Position numbers and translations under genes: made by a program. The notes beneath the pieces were generated by a model. The model was given only the letters and a program-made list of their open reading frames with translations. It did not search any database and was not told the origin of the DNA. Positions 9,175 through 19,200 of a stretch of 64,000 bases of DNA are shown in pieces; the first letter of the stretch is position 1, and each line of letters opens with the position of its first letter. Origin of the DNA: CAIYPG01 sp903864555 (GTDB lineage Bacteria > Pseudomonadota > Gammaproteobacteria > Burkholderiales > SG8-39); assembly GCA_947474715.1 (NCBI GenBank), contig CANJJT010000003.1, forward strand, positions 55,390 to 119,389. The letters are read 5' to 3'.

Positions 9175-10512
9175 TCAGTTTGTCCCCTGGGCGAGCAGGC
9201 GGTTGACCTCCTCCAGGTCTGCATCACTCAGGTTGCCGGTCGCTGCCTTGAGCCGCAGGCCGTTCATGATGGTGTCGTAGCGGGCCCGGGACATGTCGCG
9301 GCGGGTCGAGAAAACCTGTTGCTGGGAATTCAGCACATCGATGTTGATGCGCACCCCCACTTCATAGCCCAGTTTGTTGGAGGCCAACGCGGTTTCGGAA
9401 GAGAGCAGTGCCTGCTCCAGTGCGCGCACCTGGGCCATGCCATTGGTGACACCGAGGAAGGATTGGCGGGCGGACAGCGCGGCCTGGCGGCGACTGGATT
9501 CAAGGTCCGAACGGACCTTTTCCTGCAACGCGAGCGATTCGCGGATGCGCGAACTGGTTGCACCGCCGGCATAGAGCGGAAGTGCAAGTTGCAGCCCGAT
9601 GGTGGCTGACTTGATATCGCTTCCCAGGGGATTGGCTCCTGTCGACCCCGTTACTGCCGTGTTTCCATAGGAGCCAACCAGGTCAACAGTCGGATAGTGC
9701 CCGGCACGGTTGCGAGCAACTTCGCGAGAGGAAATCTCCACAGCGGCTTCCTGCACGCGAACGGTAAAGTTCTGGCGCTGTGCCGTATCAACCCAGGTTT
9801 CCATGTCGGAAGGCTGCGGCGGACTTAACTGCAACTGCTGGCGGAGTGGCGAAAGCGCCCCCGGAAATTTGCCGATCAGCAACTGGAGTGCGCGCTGGCG
9901 GATTTCAAGATCGTTTTGCGCGACGATTTCCTGGGAGGTCGACAGGTCAAATCGAGCCTGGGCTTCGTGGGTATCGGTGATGGTGGTTGTGCCAACCTCA
10001 AAATTTCGCCGAGCCTGCTCCAGTTGTTCTGTAATGGCCGCCTTCTGTGCCCGGATGAAGGCAAGGCTGTCCTGGGAAGCAAGCACGTCAAAGTAGGCTT
10101 GGGCAGTGCGAATGATCAGGTCCTGGCTGGAGAGACCAAACTGGGCCTCGGCCTGCGCCACCTGGAATTCCGCCTGTTCGTACTGCGCCCAGTTACCCAG
10201 CCTGAACAGGGGCTGATTGAGTGAGACGGTCCACGCATTCGAACTGAATACCCGCGGCACGAACACTGCATTGGGCACTCCGGAGCGCACATCACCATCT
10301 GTGTAGGATGTGCTGCCTGTCAGATTGATGGTGGGCAGTATCAGTGCCCTGCCCTGAGGCAGGCGCTCGCGACCAGCCTTGAGGGTGGCCTGAGCCGATG
10401 CAAAGGCCGCATCATTGGCCCGGGCATCCCGGTACACCTGCAGCAAGTCCGCGGCATGTAGGTGTCCTGCAAACAGCAGACATGCTGCCGCCGTCCATTC
10501 CGTCAACCGCAT
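9175..10512 (-). CDS. tolC: TolC family outer-membrane channel protein
   Basis: Outer-membrane/periplasmic tunnel for type I secretion or RND/ABC efflux. Starting at the ATG at 10512 (preceded by GGGGGA) gives 445 residues with a signal peptide of about 20 residues ending LHA. The mature protein starts ADLLQVYRDARANDAAFASA, typical of TolC. Two OEP repeats with long alpha-helical stretches follow, and the second ends in the conserved RINIDVLNSQQQVFSTRRD segment. The same frame stays open further upstream into the repeat element at 10551, but signal peptide and ribosome site favour 10512. No inner-membrane partner or adaptor lies beside it. Confidence 0.93.
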   Translation of the reverse strand: MRLTEWTAAACLLFAGHLHAADLLQVYRDARANDAAFASAQATLKAGRERLPQGRALILPTINLTGSTSYTDGDVRSGVPNAVFVPRVFSSNAWTVSLNQPLFRLGNWAQYEQAEFQVAQAEAQFGLSSQDLIIRTAQAYFDVLASQDSLAFIRAQKAAITEQLEQARRNFEVGTTTITDTHEAQARFDLSTSQEIVAQNDLEIRQRALQLLIGKFPGALSPLRQQLQLSPPQPSDMETWVDTAQRQNFTVRVQEAAVEISSREVARNRAGHYPTVDLVGSYGNTAVTGSTGANPLGSDIKSATIGLQLALPLYAGGATSSRIRESLALQEKVRSDLESSRRQAALSARQSFLGVTNGMAQVRALEQALLSSETALASNKLGYEVGVRINIDVLNSQQQVFSTRRDMSRARYDTIMNGLRLKAATGNLSDADLEEVNRLLAQGTN

Positions 10513-10550
10513 CAAGTCCCCCTTTGTTCGCACATGTGGCGGTTCTCTAG

Positions 10551-10743
10551 TGTCCTGAATCGTTAGTTCGTTGAATATGACCAATTACCACGACCTGCTC
10601 CAAAATTGCGAAAAAAGCCGAAATCGGTGCCAGACAAGGCGCAAAGCGGAGCAAGCTTGACCACCTTGCGAGCATTTGCAACGCCGTATCCGTATGGTGG
10701 CGATTCTCGGTCTTTTTCTTCATCGAATTAGCGATTCAGGACA
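10551..10743. mobile_element. MITE-like non-coding element upstream of tolC
   Basis: A 193-bp stretch is bounded by 25-bp inverted repeats: the left end begins TGTCCTGAATCGTTAG, and the right end read in reverse begins TGTCCTGAATCGCTAA, with a few mismatches. The inverted similarity continues inward (GAAAAAAGCCGAAATCGG against GAAAAAGACCGAGAATCG). No open reading frame of note lies inside. Flanks read CTAG on the left and TTAG on the right, so a short TA- or TAG-type target duplication is possible but not clean. Its inner edge is 38 bp from the tolC start codon, so tolC must be transcribed from within or across it. Confidence 0.6.
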
Positions 10744-10865
10744 TTAGCTCGATATCTTATTGTAGTCACGGTCGCCAGGCGTGTTGAATTGCTGCATGCG
10801 GCGGATTCACGTGATCCAGATTCTTCTTTTCCGCTGATTTTTTGCAGCTTACGCCCCAGCGAAGC

Positions 10866-11519
10866 TCAAAACTCGAACCGTTTCGGCTGAAGGGCGTTCT
10901 TCAGGGCGGGATAACAGGTTTCGAACAAATCCGTCGAAACATAGGCCCCGGGCGCCGAGCAGGTGATCAGCCGGGCAACCATGACAGGCGCATCGCCAAC
11001 GATGGCAAACAAGCGCCCGCCTGGCTTGAGTTGGTTCAGAAAAGCCTGCGGCAATACCGGCGTCGAGCCAGTCAGGACGATGACGTCGTAAGGGCCGCTC
11101 TTCTCCCAGCCCTGTGCGGCATCGCCGAGTTCGAGGGTGACATTCTCTATCCCATGTGCCGCTAAGGCTTTTTCCCCAGATTGCTTGAGATTGGGGCTGA
11201 TTTCGATCGAATAGACGTGTTGACTGCGGTGGGCCAGCAAAGCCGTCAGGTAACCCGATCCGGTACCCACTTCCAGAACGCGGTCAGACTTCCGAACCCC
11301 CAGTTCCTGAATCACCCGGGCTTCCAGCTTCGGCTGCCACATCAACTGGCCTTCGCCGATGGGAATTTCCAGATCGGAAAGAGCAATCTCGTGGCAGTCG
11401 GGGGGCACGAACTCCTCCCGGCGGATGGCATACAGAAGGTCAAGCACATCCTGGTCCAGAACTTCCCAGGTCCGGATTTGCTGCTCAACCATATTGAAGC
11501 GAGCTTGTTCGAAATTCAT
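10866..11519 (-). CDS. pcm: Protein-L-isoaspartate O-methyltransferase
   Basis: SAM-dependent repair of isoaspartyl residues in damaged proteins. The 217-residue product has the PCMT N-terminal segment NFEQARFNMVEQQIRTWEV, the SAM motif VLEVGTGSGYLTALLA and the post-motif YDVIVLTGSTPVLP in place of the usual TAAxxxxP. The start is taken at the second of two adjacent ATGs (11519), because AGAGGG lies at a better spacing from it than from 11522. It is divergent from thiC; the 266-bp region between them holds the TPP riboswitch of thiC. Confidence 0.9.
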   Translation of the reverse strand: MNFEQARFNMVEQQIRTWEVLDQDVLDLLYAIRREEFVPPDCHEIALSDLEIPIGEGQLMWQPKLEARVIQELGVRKSDRVLEVGTGSGYLTALLAHRSQHVYSIEISPNLKQSGEKALAAHGIENVTLELGDAAQGWEKSGPYDVIVLTGSTPVLPQAFLNQLKPGGRLFAIVGDAPVMVARLITCSAPGAYVSTDLFETCYPALKNALQPKRFEF

Positions 11520-11654
11520 CATAACCCTCTGGAGAGCGGGGATTCTACCGCGCTTCCCGTGGGAACGGGGTAGCCACGCAGACAGTTGCCGCAATCACCA
11601 CCCTCCCGCTTTGGACTGCTTGCAGAGGGCTATGGCTTGGAGTAGCTTTGCACC

Positions 11655-11738
11655 ACGCAGGGGTCCTGGCCAAACTGTTCGGCCGGGTGAGAGACACCCT
11701 CGGAACCTGATGCGGATAATGCCGCCGAAGGGACGCGT
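11655..11738 (+). promoter_or_regulatory. TPP riboswitch (THI element) of thiC
   Basis: The stretch contains the conserved THI-box core: CGCAGGGGTCC near the 5' side, GTGAGAGACACCC, CGGAACCTGATGCGG and ATAATGCCGCCGAAGGGACG near the 3' side. ACGC at 11655-11658 can pair with GCGT at 11735-11738 to close P1, and GGCCAAACTGTTCGGCC forms the variable P3a-type hairpin. It precedes thiC by 47 bp, the expected context for feedback control of thiamine synthesis by thiamine pyrophosphate. Confidence 0.95.
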
Positions 11739-11759
11739 TGCAGGCCATCTGCTTCCCGG

Positions 11760-11780
11760 CTCCCTTAGGCTTATAGGAGG
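11760..11780 (+). promoter_or_regulatory. Possible SD-sequestering hairpin after TPP aptamer
   Basis: CTCC at 11760-11763 can pair with GGAG at 11776-11779, which is part of the thiC ribosome-binding site AGGAGG. There is no terminator-like hairpin plus T run between aptamer and ATG. This suggests translational rather than transcriptional control. The helix is short, so this is a suggestion only. Confidence 0.35.
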
Positions 11781-11785
11781 TAAGC

Positions 11786-13702
<1,917 letters not shown>

Positions 13703-13863
13703 ACGCGAGGATCGGTGAGCAGGCGCTTGTCGACTCACCGAACCAGACATCAGGCCAGGGGCGGGGAGCGGTACTGGTCGGGATGTTCCGGGGGCTGAAT
13801 GGTTCGTTCGGGCCCGGCGCCTGATCAGGTATCAGGCATTGAGCACGTTAGAATGCCCTCCCC

Positions 13864-14691
13864 ATGGACATCACTCTGCTTATCAAGGCCCTGATACTCG
13901 GCATCATCGAGGGCCTCACGGAATTCCTGCCGATTTCCTCCACCGGCCATCTGATACTGGCCGGACACCTGCTCGGCTTCAACGACGACAAGGGCAAGGT
14001 TTTCGAGATCGCCATCCAGACCGGAGCCATGCTGGCCATCGTCTGGGAGTATCGAGCCCGATTCTGGGCTGCCATTTCGGGCTTTGGCAGGCGGCCGGAG
14101 TCGACCCGCTTCATCGCCAACCTTGCCATCGCCTTCATGCCGGCGGCCATCCTGGGGTTGACCTTCGGCAAGTTTATCAAGACCCACCTGTTTGAGCCGG
14201 TGCCCGTGGCCATGGCTTTCATCGTTGGTGGACTGATCATTCTGTGGGTCGAGCGCCGTGGTCAGCCCGCGGTGCGCGTTTTGGGTGTCGATGACATGAA
14301 CTGGACGGATGCCCTGAAGGTCGGCCTGGCGCAGGCAGTTGCCCTGATCCCCGGGACATCGCGCTCAGGCGCCACCATCATCGGTGGCATGCTGTTCGGC
14401 CTGTCGCGCAAGGCGGCCGCGGAGTTCTCGTTCTTTCTGGCGGTTCCCACACTCATGGCAGCGGGCGCCTACGACCTGTTTCGGAGCAGGGGGTTGCTTT
14501 CGATTGCGGATCTGCCCATGTTCGGCGTTGGCGGGTTTGCCGCGTTTGTCTCGGCCTTCCTCTGCGTGCGCTGGCTGATGCGCTACATCATCAGCCACGA
14601 CTTCACGATCTTTGCCTGGTATCGCATCGTCTTCGGCATCATTGTTCTGGCAACGGCCTGGAGTGGCATGATCAGCTGGTCTTCCGGCTGA
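13864..14691 (+). CDS. uppP: Undecaprenyl-diphosphatase
   Basis: Dephosphorylates undecaprenyl pyrophosphate to recycle the lipid carrier for peptidoglycan and surface polysaccharides; inner membrane. The 275-residue polytopic protein shows both BacA/UppP signatures: EGLTEFLPISSTGHL in the first segment and ALIPGTSRSGATI in the middle, with about eight hydrophobic helices. It stands alone, 161 bp after thiC and convergent with cynS. The recycled carrier would serve the glycan made at 1-6865, but there is no operon link. Confidence 0.95.
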   Translation: MDITLLIKALILGIIEGLTEFLPISSTGHLILAGHLLGFNDDKGKVFEIAIQTGAMLAIVWEYRARFWAAISGFGRRPESTRFIANLAIAFMPAAILGLTFGKFIKTHLFEPVPVAMAFIVGGLIILWVERRGQPAVRVLGVDDMNWTDALKVGLAQAVALIPGTSRSGATIIGGMLFGLSRKAAAEFSFFLAVPTLMAAGAYDLFRSRGLLSIADLPMFGVGGFAAFVSAFLCVRWLMRYIISHDFTIFAWYRIVFGIIVLATAWSGMISWSSG

Positions 14692-14840
14692 GATAAAATG
14701 ATCACATTTGCTGCAGAAAGTCTATGCTGATCAGTCGATACATTTTAATTTGATAATAATGTGTCATCCGAAATCGGACCGCCGCCGATGGCGGGAACCA
14801 GATGCGGCACCATCGCCGCAACACCGGTTCCCTGAGGCGC

Positions 14841-15284
14841 TCAGTAAGTCTTGTACGGCAGGAATTTCCCGGACAGCACCACATGCACCCGGTCACCCTT
14901 GGGATCGGGCTCGCGCGTGATGTCCATGGAGAAATCGATCGCGCTCATGATGCCGTCGCCGAACTCTTCATGGATAAGTTCCTTGATGGTGGTGCCGTAG
15001 ACACTCACTATCTCGTACCAGCGGTAGATGAGGGGGTCGGTCGGGACGGCCGAGGGGAGTGACCCCTTGTAGGGCACCACCTGCAGCAGTTGTACTGCAT
15101 CTTTGGGCAGGTCCAGCATCCGTCCCACGATGTCTGCCTGCTTCTTGGTGAGCGTCATCTGACCCAGGCATGCTGCCGTAGTCCATTCCTTGCTCAAGCC
15201 GAGCTTCTTGGCGATGTCGGCCCATTTGATGCCTTTCTTGATCCTGTTGGTGACAATCAGTTCGGTCACGTCATTGCGGTTCAT
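14841..15284 (-). CDS. cynS: Cyanate hydratase (cyanase)
   Basis: Bicarbonate-dependent breakdown of cyanate to ammonia and CO2. The 147-residue protein aligns in register with E. coli CynS: the catalytic residues are visible as Arg88, Glu91 and Ser114 (YRWYEIV...GIMSAIDF), with the same 3- and 23-residue spacing as Arg96, Glu99 and Ser122. The N-terminal helix bundle has the HTH-like look of cyanase. The ATG at 15284 is preceded by AAAGGAG. It is the last gene of the leftward run kinase-regulator-cynA-cynB-cynD-cynS, 19 bp after cynD, which identifies the importer as cyanate-specific by context. Confidence 0.96.
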   Translation of the reverse strand: MNRNDVTELIVTNRIKKGIKWADIAKKLGLSKEWTTAACLGQMTLTKKQADIVGRMLDLPKDAVQLLQVVPYKGSLPSAVPTDPLIYRWYEIVSVYGTTIKELIHEEFGDGIMSAIDFSMDITREPDPKGDRVHVVLSGKFLPYKTY

Positions 15285-15303
15285 GCAGTTCTCCTTTCGG
15301 GTT

Positions 15304-16209
15304 TCAGTGGCTGGCCGCCAGTGGTTGCAGCTGGTCGGCGGGTTGGGGTCCTGAGGGCGTGTCTTCCAACCCCGGTCGGACGACAGGGGGCGTGCTTGCC
15401 TGGCCGCTTGTCCCTTCCTGTCTTCCCTGATAGTGCTTCGAGCGGGTGACCAGGAAGTCGACCAGATGGTTTCGTATCCGGTAATACTGCGGATCATGGT
15501 GCAGGCTGTGACGGGTCCGTTTGCGCGGCAGCGTGTTCTCGACGATCTCGGCGATCACTGCGTTCGGTCCGTTGGACATCAGCAGGATCTTGTCGGCGAG
15601 CAGAATCGCTTCATCGACATCGTGCGTGATCATGAACACCGTCTGGTGCGTGGCTTGGACAATGCGCAGCAATTCGTCCTGTATGGTGCCGCGGGTAAGC
15701 GCATCCAGCGCCCCGAAGGGCTCGTCCAGCAGGAGCATCTTCGGTTCGATGGCAAAGGCACGGGCAATGCCGACACGCTGCTTCATGCCGCCGGACAGTT
15801 CCGCAGGCTTCTTGTGTTCTGCGCCGGTCAGGCCAACCAGGTCGATGAAGCGCTGGCAATGCGCCTGTACCTGAGTCTTGTTCCAGTCCGGCCAGCGTGA
15901 CTTCACGGCGAAGGCGATGTTTTTCATCACCGTGAGCCAGGGCATCAGGGCATGTCCCTGAAACACCACGCCACGGTCCAGTGACGGTCCGGCGATCTCG
16001 CGGCCATCCATGATCACCACGCCGCCCGAGGGTTCGTCCAGCCCGGCCAGCACGTTCAGGATGGTGGTCTTGCCGCAACCGGAGTGGCCGATGATGCAGA
16101 CAAACTCCCCACGCTCGATGGTGAAGTGGATGTTCTCGAAGACGGTCGTGCTGCCTCCACCGGGGGCGGGGAAGGTCCTTTTCAGGCCTTGGACTTCCAG
16201 AAATGACAT
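15304..16209 (-). CDS. cynD: Cyanate/nitrate-type ABC importer, ATP-binding protein
   Basis: Energises uptake of the anion through the permease encoded just upstream. The 301-residue protein has Walker A GHSGCGKT (41-48), the signature LSGGM (138-142), Walker B LLLDEP (159-164) and the H-loop ITHDVDEA, all of the NrtD/CynD/SsuB subfamily. The last 50 residues form a proline-rich, low-complexity tail not needed for the fold. Only one ATPase gene is present, not the NrtC plus NrtD pair of cyanobacterial nitrate importers, which agrees with a CynABD layout. Located between the permease (22-bp gap) and cynS. Confidence 0.92.
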   Translation of the reverse strand: MSFLEVQGLKRTFPAPGGGSTTVFENIHFTIERGEFVCIIGHSGCGKTTILNVLAGLDEPSGGVVIMDGREIAGPSLDRGVVFQGHALMPWLTVMKNIAFAVKSRWPDWNKTQVQAHCQRFIDLVGLTGAEHKKPAELSGGMKQRVGIARAFAIEPKMLLLDEPFGALDALTRGTIQDELLRIVQATHQTVFMITHDVDEAILLADKILLMSNGPNAVIAEIVENTLPRKRTRHSLHHDPQYYRIRNHLVDFLVTRSKHYQGRQEGTSGQASTPPVVRPGLEDTPSGPQPADQLQPLAASH

Positions 16210-16231
16210 CGCTTATTCCGTCCGGGACTGG

Positions 16232-17083
16232 CTAATCAACGTAAGTGACCAGGCGTTGCAGCCGGCCGATGAGGAGGTCGAGGATCATGCCCATCACGCC
16301 GATCACCAGGATGGCGAACAGCACATTGGTCAGGTTGAGGTTGTTCCATTCGTTCCACACGAAGTAGCCGATGCCGGTGCCACCGACCAGCATTTCGGCG
16401 GCCACGATCACCAGCCAGGCGATGCCCATGGAGATGCGCATCCCGGTGAGGATGGTCGGCGCCGCCGCGGGCAGGATGACCTGGAAGGCCTTGCGCAGGG
16501 GGCGCACTTCCAGCGTGCGGGCGACATTCAGCCAGTCACGCCGTACAGCGGCCACGCCATAGGCGGTGTTGATCAGCATCGGCCAGACCGAGCAGATGAA
16601 GATCACGAAAATGCCCGATATCGAGGAATCCTTGATGGTGTACAGGGCGATCGGCATCCAGGCCAGCGGTGATATCGGCTTGAGCACCTGGATGAAGGGA
16701 TCGAGGGCGCGATAGATCAGTGGTGACATGCCGATCAGGAAGCCCAGCGGCACGGCCAGCAGGATGGCCAGCAGATAGCCGAGTCCCACCCGCCCCAGCG
16801 AATGAGCCAGTTGAATGCCTATGCCCTTGTCGTTGGGGCCCCGGTCATAGAAGGGATCGGACACATTGCGGACGATGGCTTCGCCCAGTTGCGCCGGCGT
16901 GGGAAAGCCTTCGGACTTGCGCGCACCCTTGCCCATCAGTTGCGCGTATTCGTCATTGGCCCCCTGCACCTGCGCCTTGGGCAATGTGGCGATGTGCCAG
17001 ATGCCCACCAGCACCAGCAGCATCAGCAGCGACAGCAATGTCGCATGCCAGATGCTGGCGCCGGCCTGATTGCCTGAGGCCAT
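16232..17083 (-). CDS. cynB: Cyanate/nitrate-type ABC importer, permease
   Basis: Inner-membrane channel subunit. The 283-residue protein has an N-terminal membrane segment (LLSLLMLLVLVGIWHIA), a periplasmic stretch and a BPD_transp_1 core with about five more helices and the EAA-type loop AARTLEVRPLRKAFQVILPAAAP. The sequence is of the NrtB/CynB/SsuC group. The ATG follows the cynA stop by 2 bp, so the two are translated as a unit. Specificity cannot be told from the permease itself; cynS next door points to cyanate. Confidence 0.92.
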   Translation of the reverse strand: MASGNQAGASIWHATLLSLLMLLVLVGIWHIATLPKAQVQGANDEYAQLMGKGARKSEGFPTPAQLGEAIVRNVSDPFYDRGPNDKGIGIQLAHSLGRVGLGYLLAILLAVPLGFLIGMSPLIYRALDPFIQVLKPISPLAWMPIALYTIKDSSISGIFVIFICSVWPMLINTAYGVAAVRRDWLNVARTLEVRPLRKAFQVILPAAAPTILTGMRISMGIAWLVIVAAEMLVGGTGIGYFVWNEWNNLNLTNVLFAILVIGVMGMILDLLIGRLQRLVTYVD

Positions 17084-17085
17084 GC

Positions 17086-18456
17086 TTAGGTCGCCTTGCG
17101 GATCTTGAAGCTGGCGAGATACTTCTCGGGCTGTGTCGGATCGAATTCCTTGCCCATGACCTTGAACTTGGCATAGCTTGACGCGGGCGCCTTCTGTCCC
17201 AGTTCCGCCATGCGCTTGCGTGCGTCAGTGGCCAGGAACACGCGCTCGGCGATCTGGCGGTAGTTCACGTCACCCTTCACATAACCCCAGCGCTTCATCT
17301 GGGTAAGCATCCAGACGGCCATGGATTGCCAGGGGAAGGGATCGAAGTCGGCGCGGTCCGGCACAGTTTTCACATTGCCCAGCCCATCGGCGAACTTGCC
17401 GGTCAGGACCTGTTCCAGCACCGTCACCGGCTGGTTCAGGTAGTTGGCCGGGGCGATGAGGTTGGCGATCAGCGGGCGGTGGCGTGCTTCGCGCGCCATC
17501 GCGGCAGCCGTGAGCACGGCCCGGTACAGGGCCGCAAAGGTATTCGGGTTCTGCTTGATGAAGGCCGACGGCAGGCCGAAGGCGCAGCAGGGATGGCCGT
17601 CCCAGATCTCCTTGGACAGCAGGTGGATGAATCCTACTTCGTCATACACCGCACGCTGATTGAACGGATCTGGTCCGAGGAAGCCGTCAATATTGCCAGC
17701 GCGAAGATTGGCCACCATCTCCGGTGGCGGGGTGACCCGGATCTGGATGTCCGTGTCCGGATCGAGGCCGTGCTCGGCGACGTAATACCGCAGCAGGAAG
17801 TTGTGCATCGAATATTCAAAGGGCACGGCAAACTTGAAGCCTTTCCACTGCTTCGGATCGCGCTTGTCCTTGTGCTTGACGTGCAGCGTGATCGCCTGGC
17901 CATTCACGTTCTGGATGGTGGCCACATCCATGGGCATGGCATTGGACCCCAGGCCCATGGATATCGCCAGCGGCATGGGCGACAGGAAATGGGTTGCGTC
18001 ATATTCCTTGTTGATGATTTTGTCGCGGATCAGCGCCCAGCCGGCTGTCTTCTGGAGCTGAACATTCAGGCCTTCCTTCTTGTAGAAGCCCAGCGGGTCG
18101 GCCATGATCAGCGGCGTGGCGCAGGTGATGGCGATGAAGCCGATCTGCAGGTCCTTCTTTTCAAGTGCACCCCTCTCCTGTGCCATGGCCTCCAGCGCGC
18201 CGATCGGGATGAAGCTGGAGACGGCAGCCATGGCGGTCGAGGCGCCCACGGCGCGGATGAAGCGCCGGCGCGTTTCGTCCTGGGGGAAGAGGGCGCGCAT
18301 CACCGCCGATTCGATCACCCGGGCGTTGAGTTTGTCGATGTCATTGTCCGGGATGTCGGTGCTGCTTGTGGCTTCATGCTCTGCCTGCGTGCCATGCTGG
18401 CCGCAGTTGCAGCCCAGGTGCGTGTTGCCGTCAAAAGGATTTCTGAATGCGGACAT
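17086..18456 (-). CDS. cynA: Tat-exported cyanate/nitrate-type ABC substrate-binding protein
   Basis: Periplasmic receptor of the NrtA/CynA/CmpA family. From the ATG at 18456 (AGGAG 9 bp upstream) the protein has 456 residues. It opens with a cytoplasmic extension containing a CNCG motif (HLGCNCGQHG), then a twin-arginine signal (ETRRRFIRAVGAS followed by a hydrophobic stretch ending AMAQ), and then a periplasmic-binding fold that begins LQIGFIAITCATPLIMADPLGFY. Nitrate, bicarbonate and cyanate receptors are all members; the cynS neighbour favours cyanate. A palindrome and a weak -10 box lie in the 93-bp gap upstream, so it may have its own promoter. Confidence 0.9.
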   Translation of the reverse strand: MSAFRNPFDGNTHLGCNCGQHGTQAEHEATSSTDIPDNDIDKLNARVIESAVMRALFPQDETRRRFIRAVGASTAMAAVSSFIPIGALEAMAQERGALEKKDLQIGFIAITCATPLIMADPLGFYKKEGLNVQLQKTAGWALIRDKIINKEYDATHFLSPMPLAISMGLGSNAMPMDVATIQNVNGQAITLHVKHKDKRDPKQWKGFKFAVPFEYSMHNFLLRYYVAEHGLDPDTDIQIRVTPPPEMVANLRAGNIDGFLGPDPFNQRAVYDEVGFIHLLSKEIWDGHPCCAFGLPSAFIKQNPNTFAALYRAVLTAAAMAREARHRPLIANLIAPANYLNQPVTVLEQVLTGKFADGLGNVKTVPDRADFDPFPWQSMAVWMLTQMKRWGYVKGDVNYRQIAERVFLATDARKRMAELGQKAPASSYAKFKVMGKEFDPTQPEKYLASFKIRKAT

Positions 18457-18487
18457 CGTCAATCTCCTGGATCGGTGTTGAAGGGAT

Positions 18488-18493
18488 GCTATA
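18488..18493 (-). promoter_or_regulatory. Candidate -10 box for cynA
   Basis: TATAGC on the minus strand (18493 to 18488) lies 32 bp upstream of the cynA ATG. No good -35 box is present at 16-18 bp, as expected if an activator is needed. The palindrome at 18537-18554 would centre about 65 bp upstream of the predicted transcription start. Confidence 0.3.
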
Positions 18494-18536
18494 GGTGTTC
18501 CGGATGAAGCTCGTATCGCGGCATGCGGCAAATTCC

Positions 18537-18554
18537 TGTAGTGCTGGCACTACA
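18537..18554. promoter_or_regulatory. 18-bp perfect palindrome upstream of cynA
   Basis: TGTAGTGCTGGCACTACA is a perfect inverted repeat (8 bp, 2-bp centre) that overlaps the stop codon of the response-regulator gene and sits in the 5' region of cynA. Its position suggests an operator for the NarL-type regulator encoded next to it. It could instead form a hairpin at the end of the regulator transcript, but no T run follows on the minus strand. Confidence 0.5.
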
Positions 18555-19200
18555 CATGGGTGTTCGGAGCGGGGATGCCATCCTGCTGCATGGCGTACAG
18601 GGCGATCTCGACGTCATTGCGCGCGCCAGTCTTGTCGCAGATGCGCGCCCGGTAGGTGCTGACGGTGTTCGGGCTGATGCAAAGGCGCTCGGCGATCTGT
18701 GCCACGCTCAGTCCTGAGGCGATCAGGCGAAACACCTGGTATTCGCGATGGGAGAGCATTTCCATTGGTCTGCCCTCGGCCCCCCGATGCAGGCTGGCGG
18801 CCAGCGCTTCGGCCTGAGCCGGGGTGAAGAAAATGCCACCGGAAGCCGCCTTGCGCACGGCGGCCAGCAATTGCTCGCTGTCGGCGCTCTTGTTCAGGTA
18901 GCCCGAGGCGCCCATCTTCAGGCAGCGCACTGCGTACTGCTTGTCGGGGTAGGTGGACAGCATCACCACCGGCAGCTTCGCGAACTCGGATTTGAACTGC
19001 TTCAGCACATCGAGCCCGTCGCGCAACGGCATGGCAATGTCCAGCAACACGACGTCGAATACCTGTTCCCGGGCCAGTCGCACGGCTTCCGCGCCATTGG
19101 CGGCCTCGCCGGTCACGACAATGTCCGGCGCATCCGAGAGCAGCTGCTTGAGACCCTGCCGGACAATGAGGTGGTCATCGCAGATCAGCAGGCGGATCAT
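18550..19200 (-). CDS. NarL/FixJ-type response regulator
   Basis: Two-component DNA-binding regulator, 216 residues. The receiver domain shows the acidic pair in CDDH (Asp8/Asp9), the phospho-acceptor Asp54 (LLDIAMP), Thr/Ser at 82-83 and Lys104. A linker leads to a LuxR-type helix-turn-helix with LSHREYQVFRLIASGLSVAQIAERL at 149-173. The ATG at 19200 overlaps the kinase stop (ATGA), so kinase and regulator are coupled; the longer open frame upstream is a shadow of the kinase gene. Its place directly before cynA-B-D-S makes it the likely local regulator of cyanate uptake and breakdown. The signal is unknown. Confidence 0.9.
   Translation of the reverse strand: MIRLLICDDHLIVRQGLKQLLSDAPDIVVTGEAANGAEAVRLAREQVFDVVLLDIAMPLRDGLDVLKQFKSEFAKLPVVMLSTYPDKQYAVRCLKMGASGYLNKSADSEQLLAAVRKAASGGIFFTPAQAEALAASLHRGAEGRPMEMLSHREYQVFRLIASGLSVAQIAERLCISPNTVSTYRARICDKTGARNDVEIALYAMQQDGIPAPNTHV

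Noticed and set aside
11520..11654. Promoter between pcm and the TPP riboswitch
   Set aside because: TTGCAG/TAGCTT at 17 bp was the best pair found but matches the consensus poorly, so no promoter was called.
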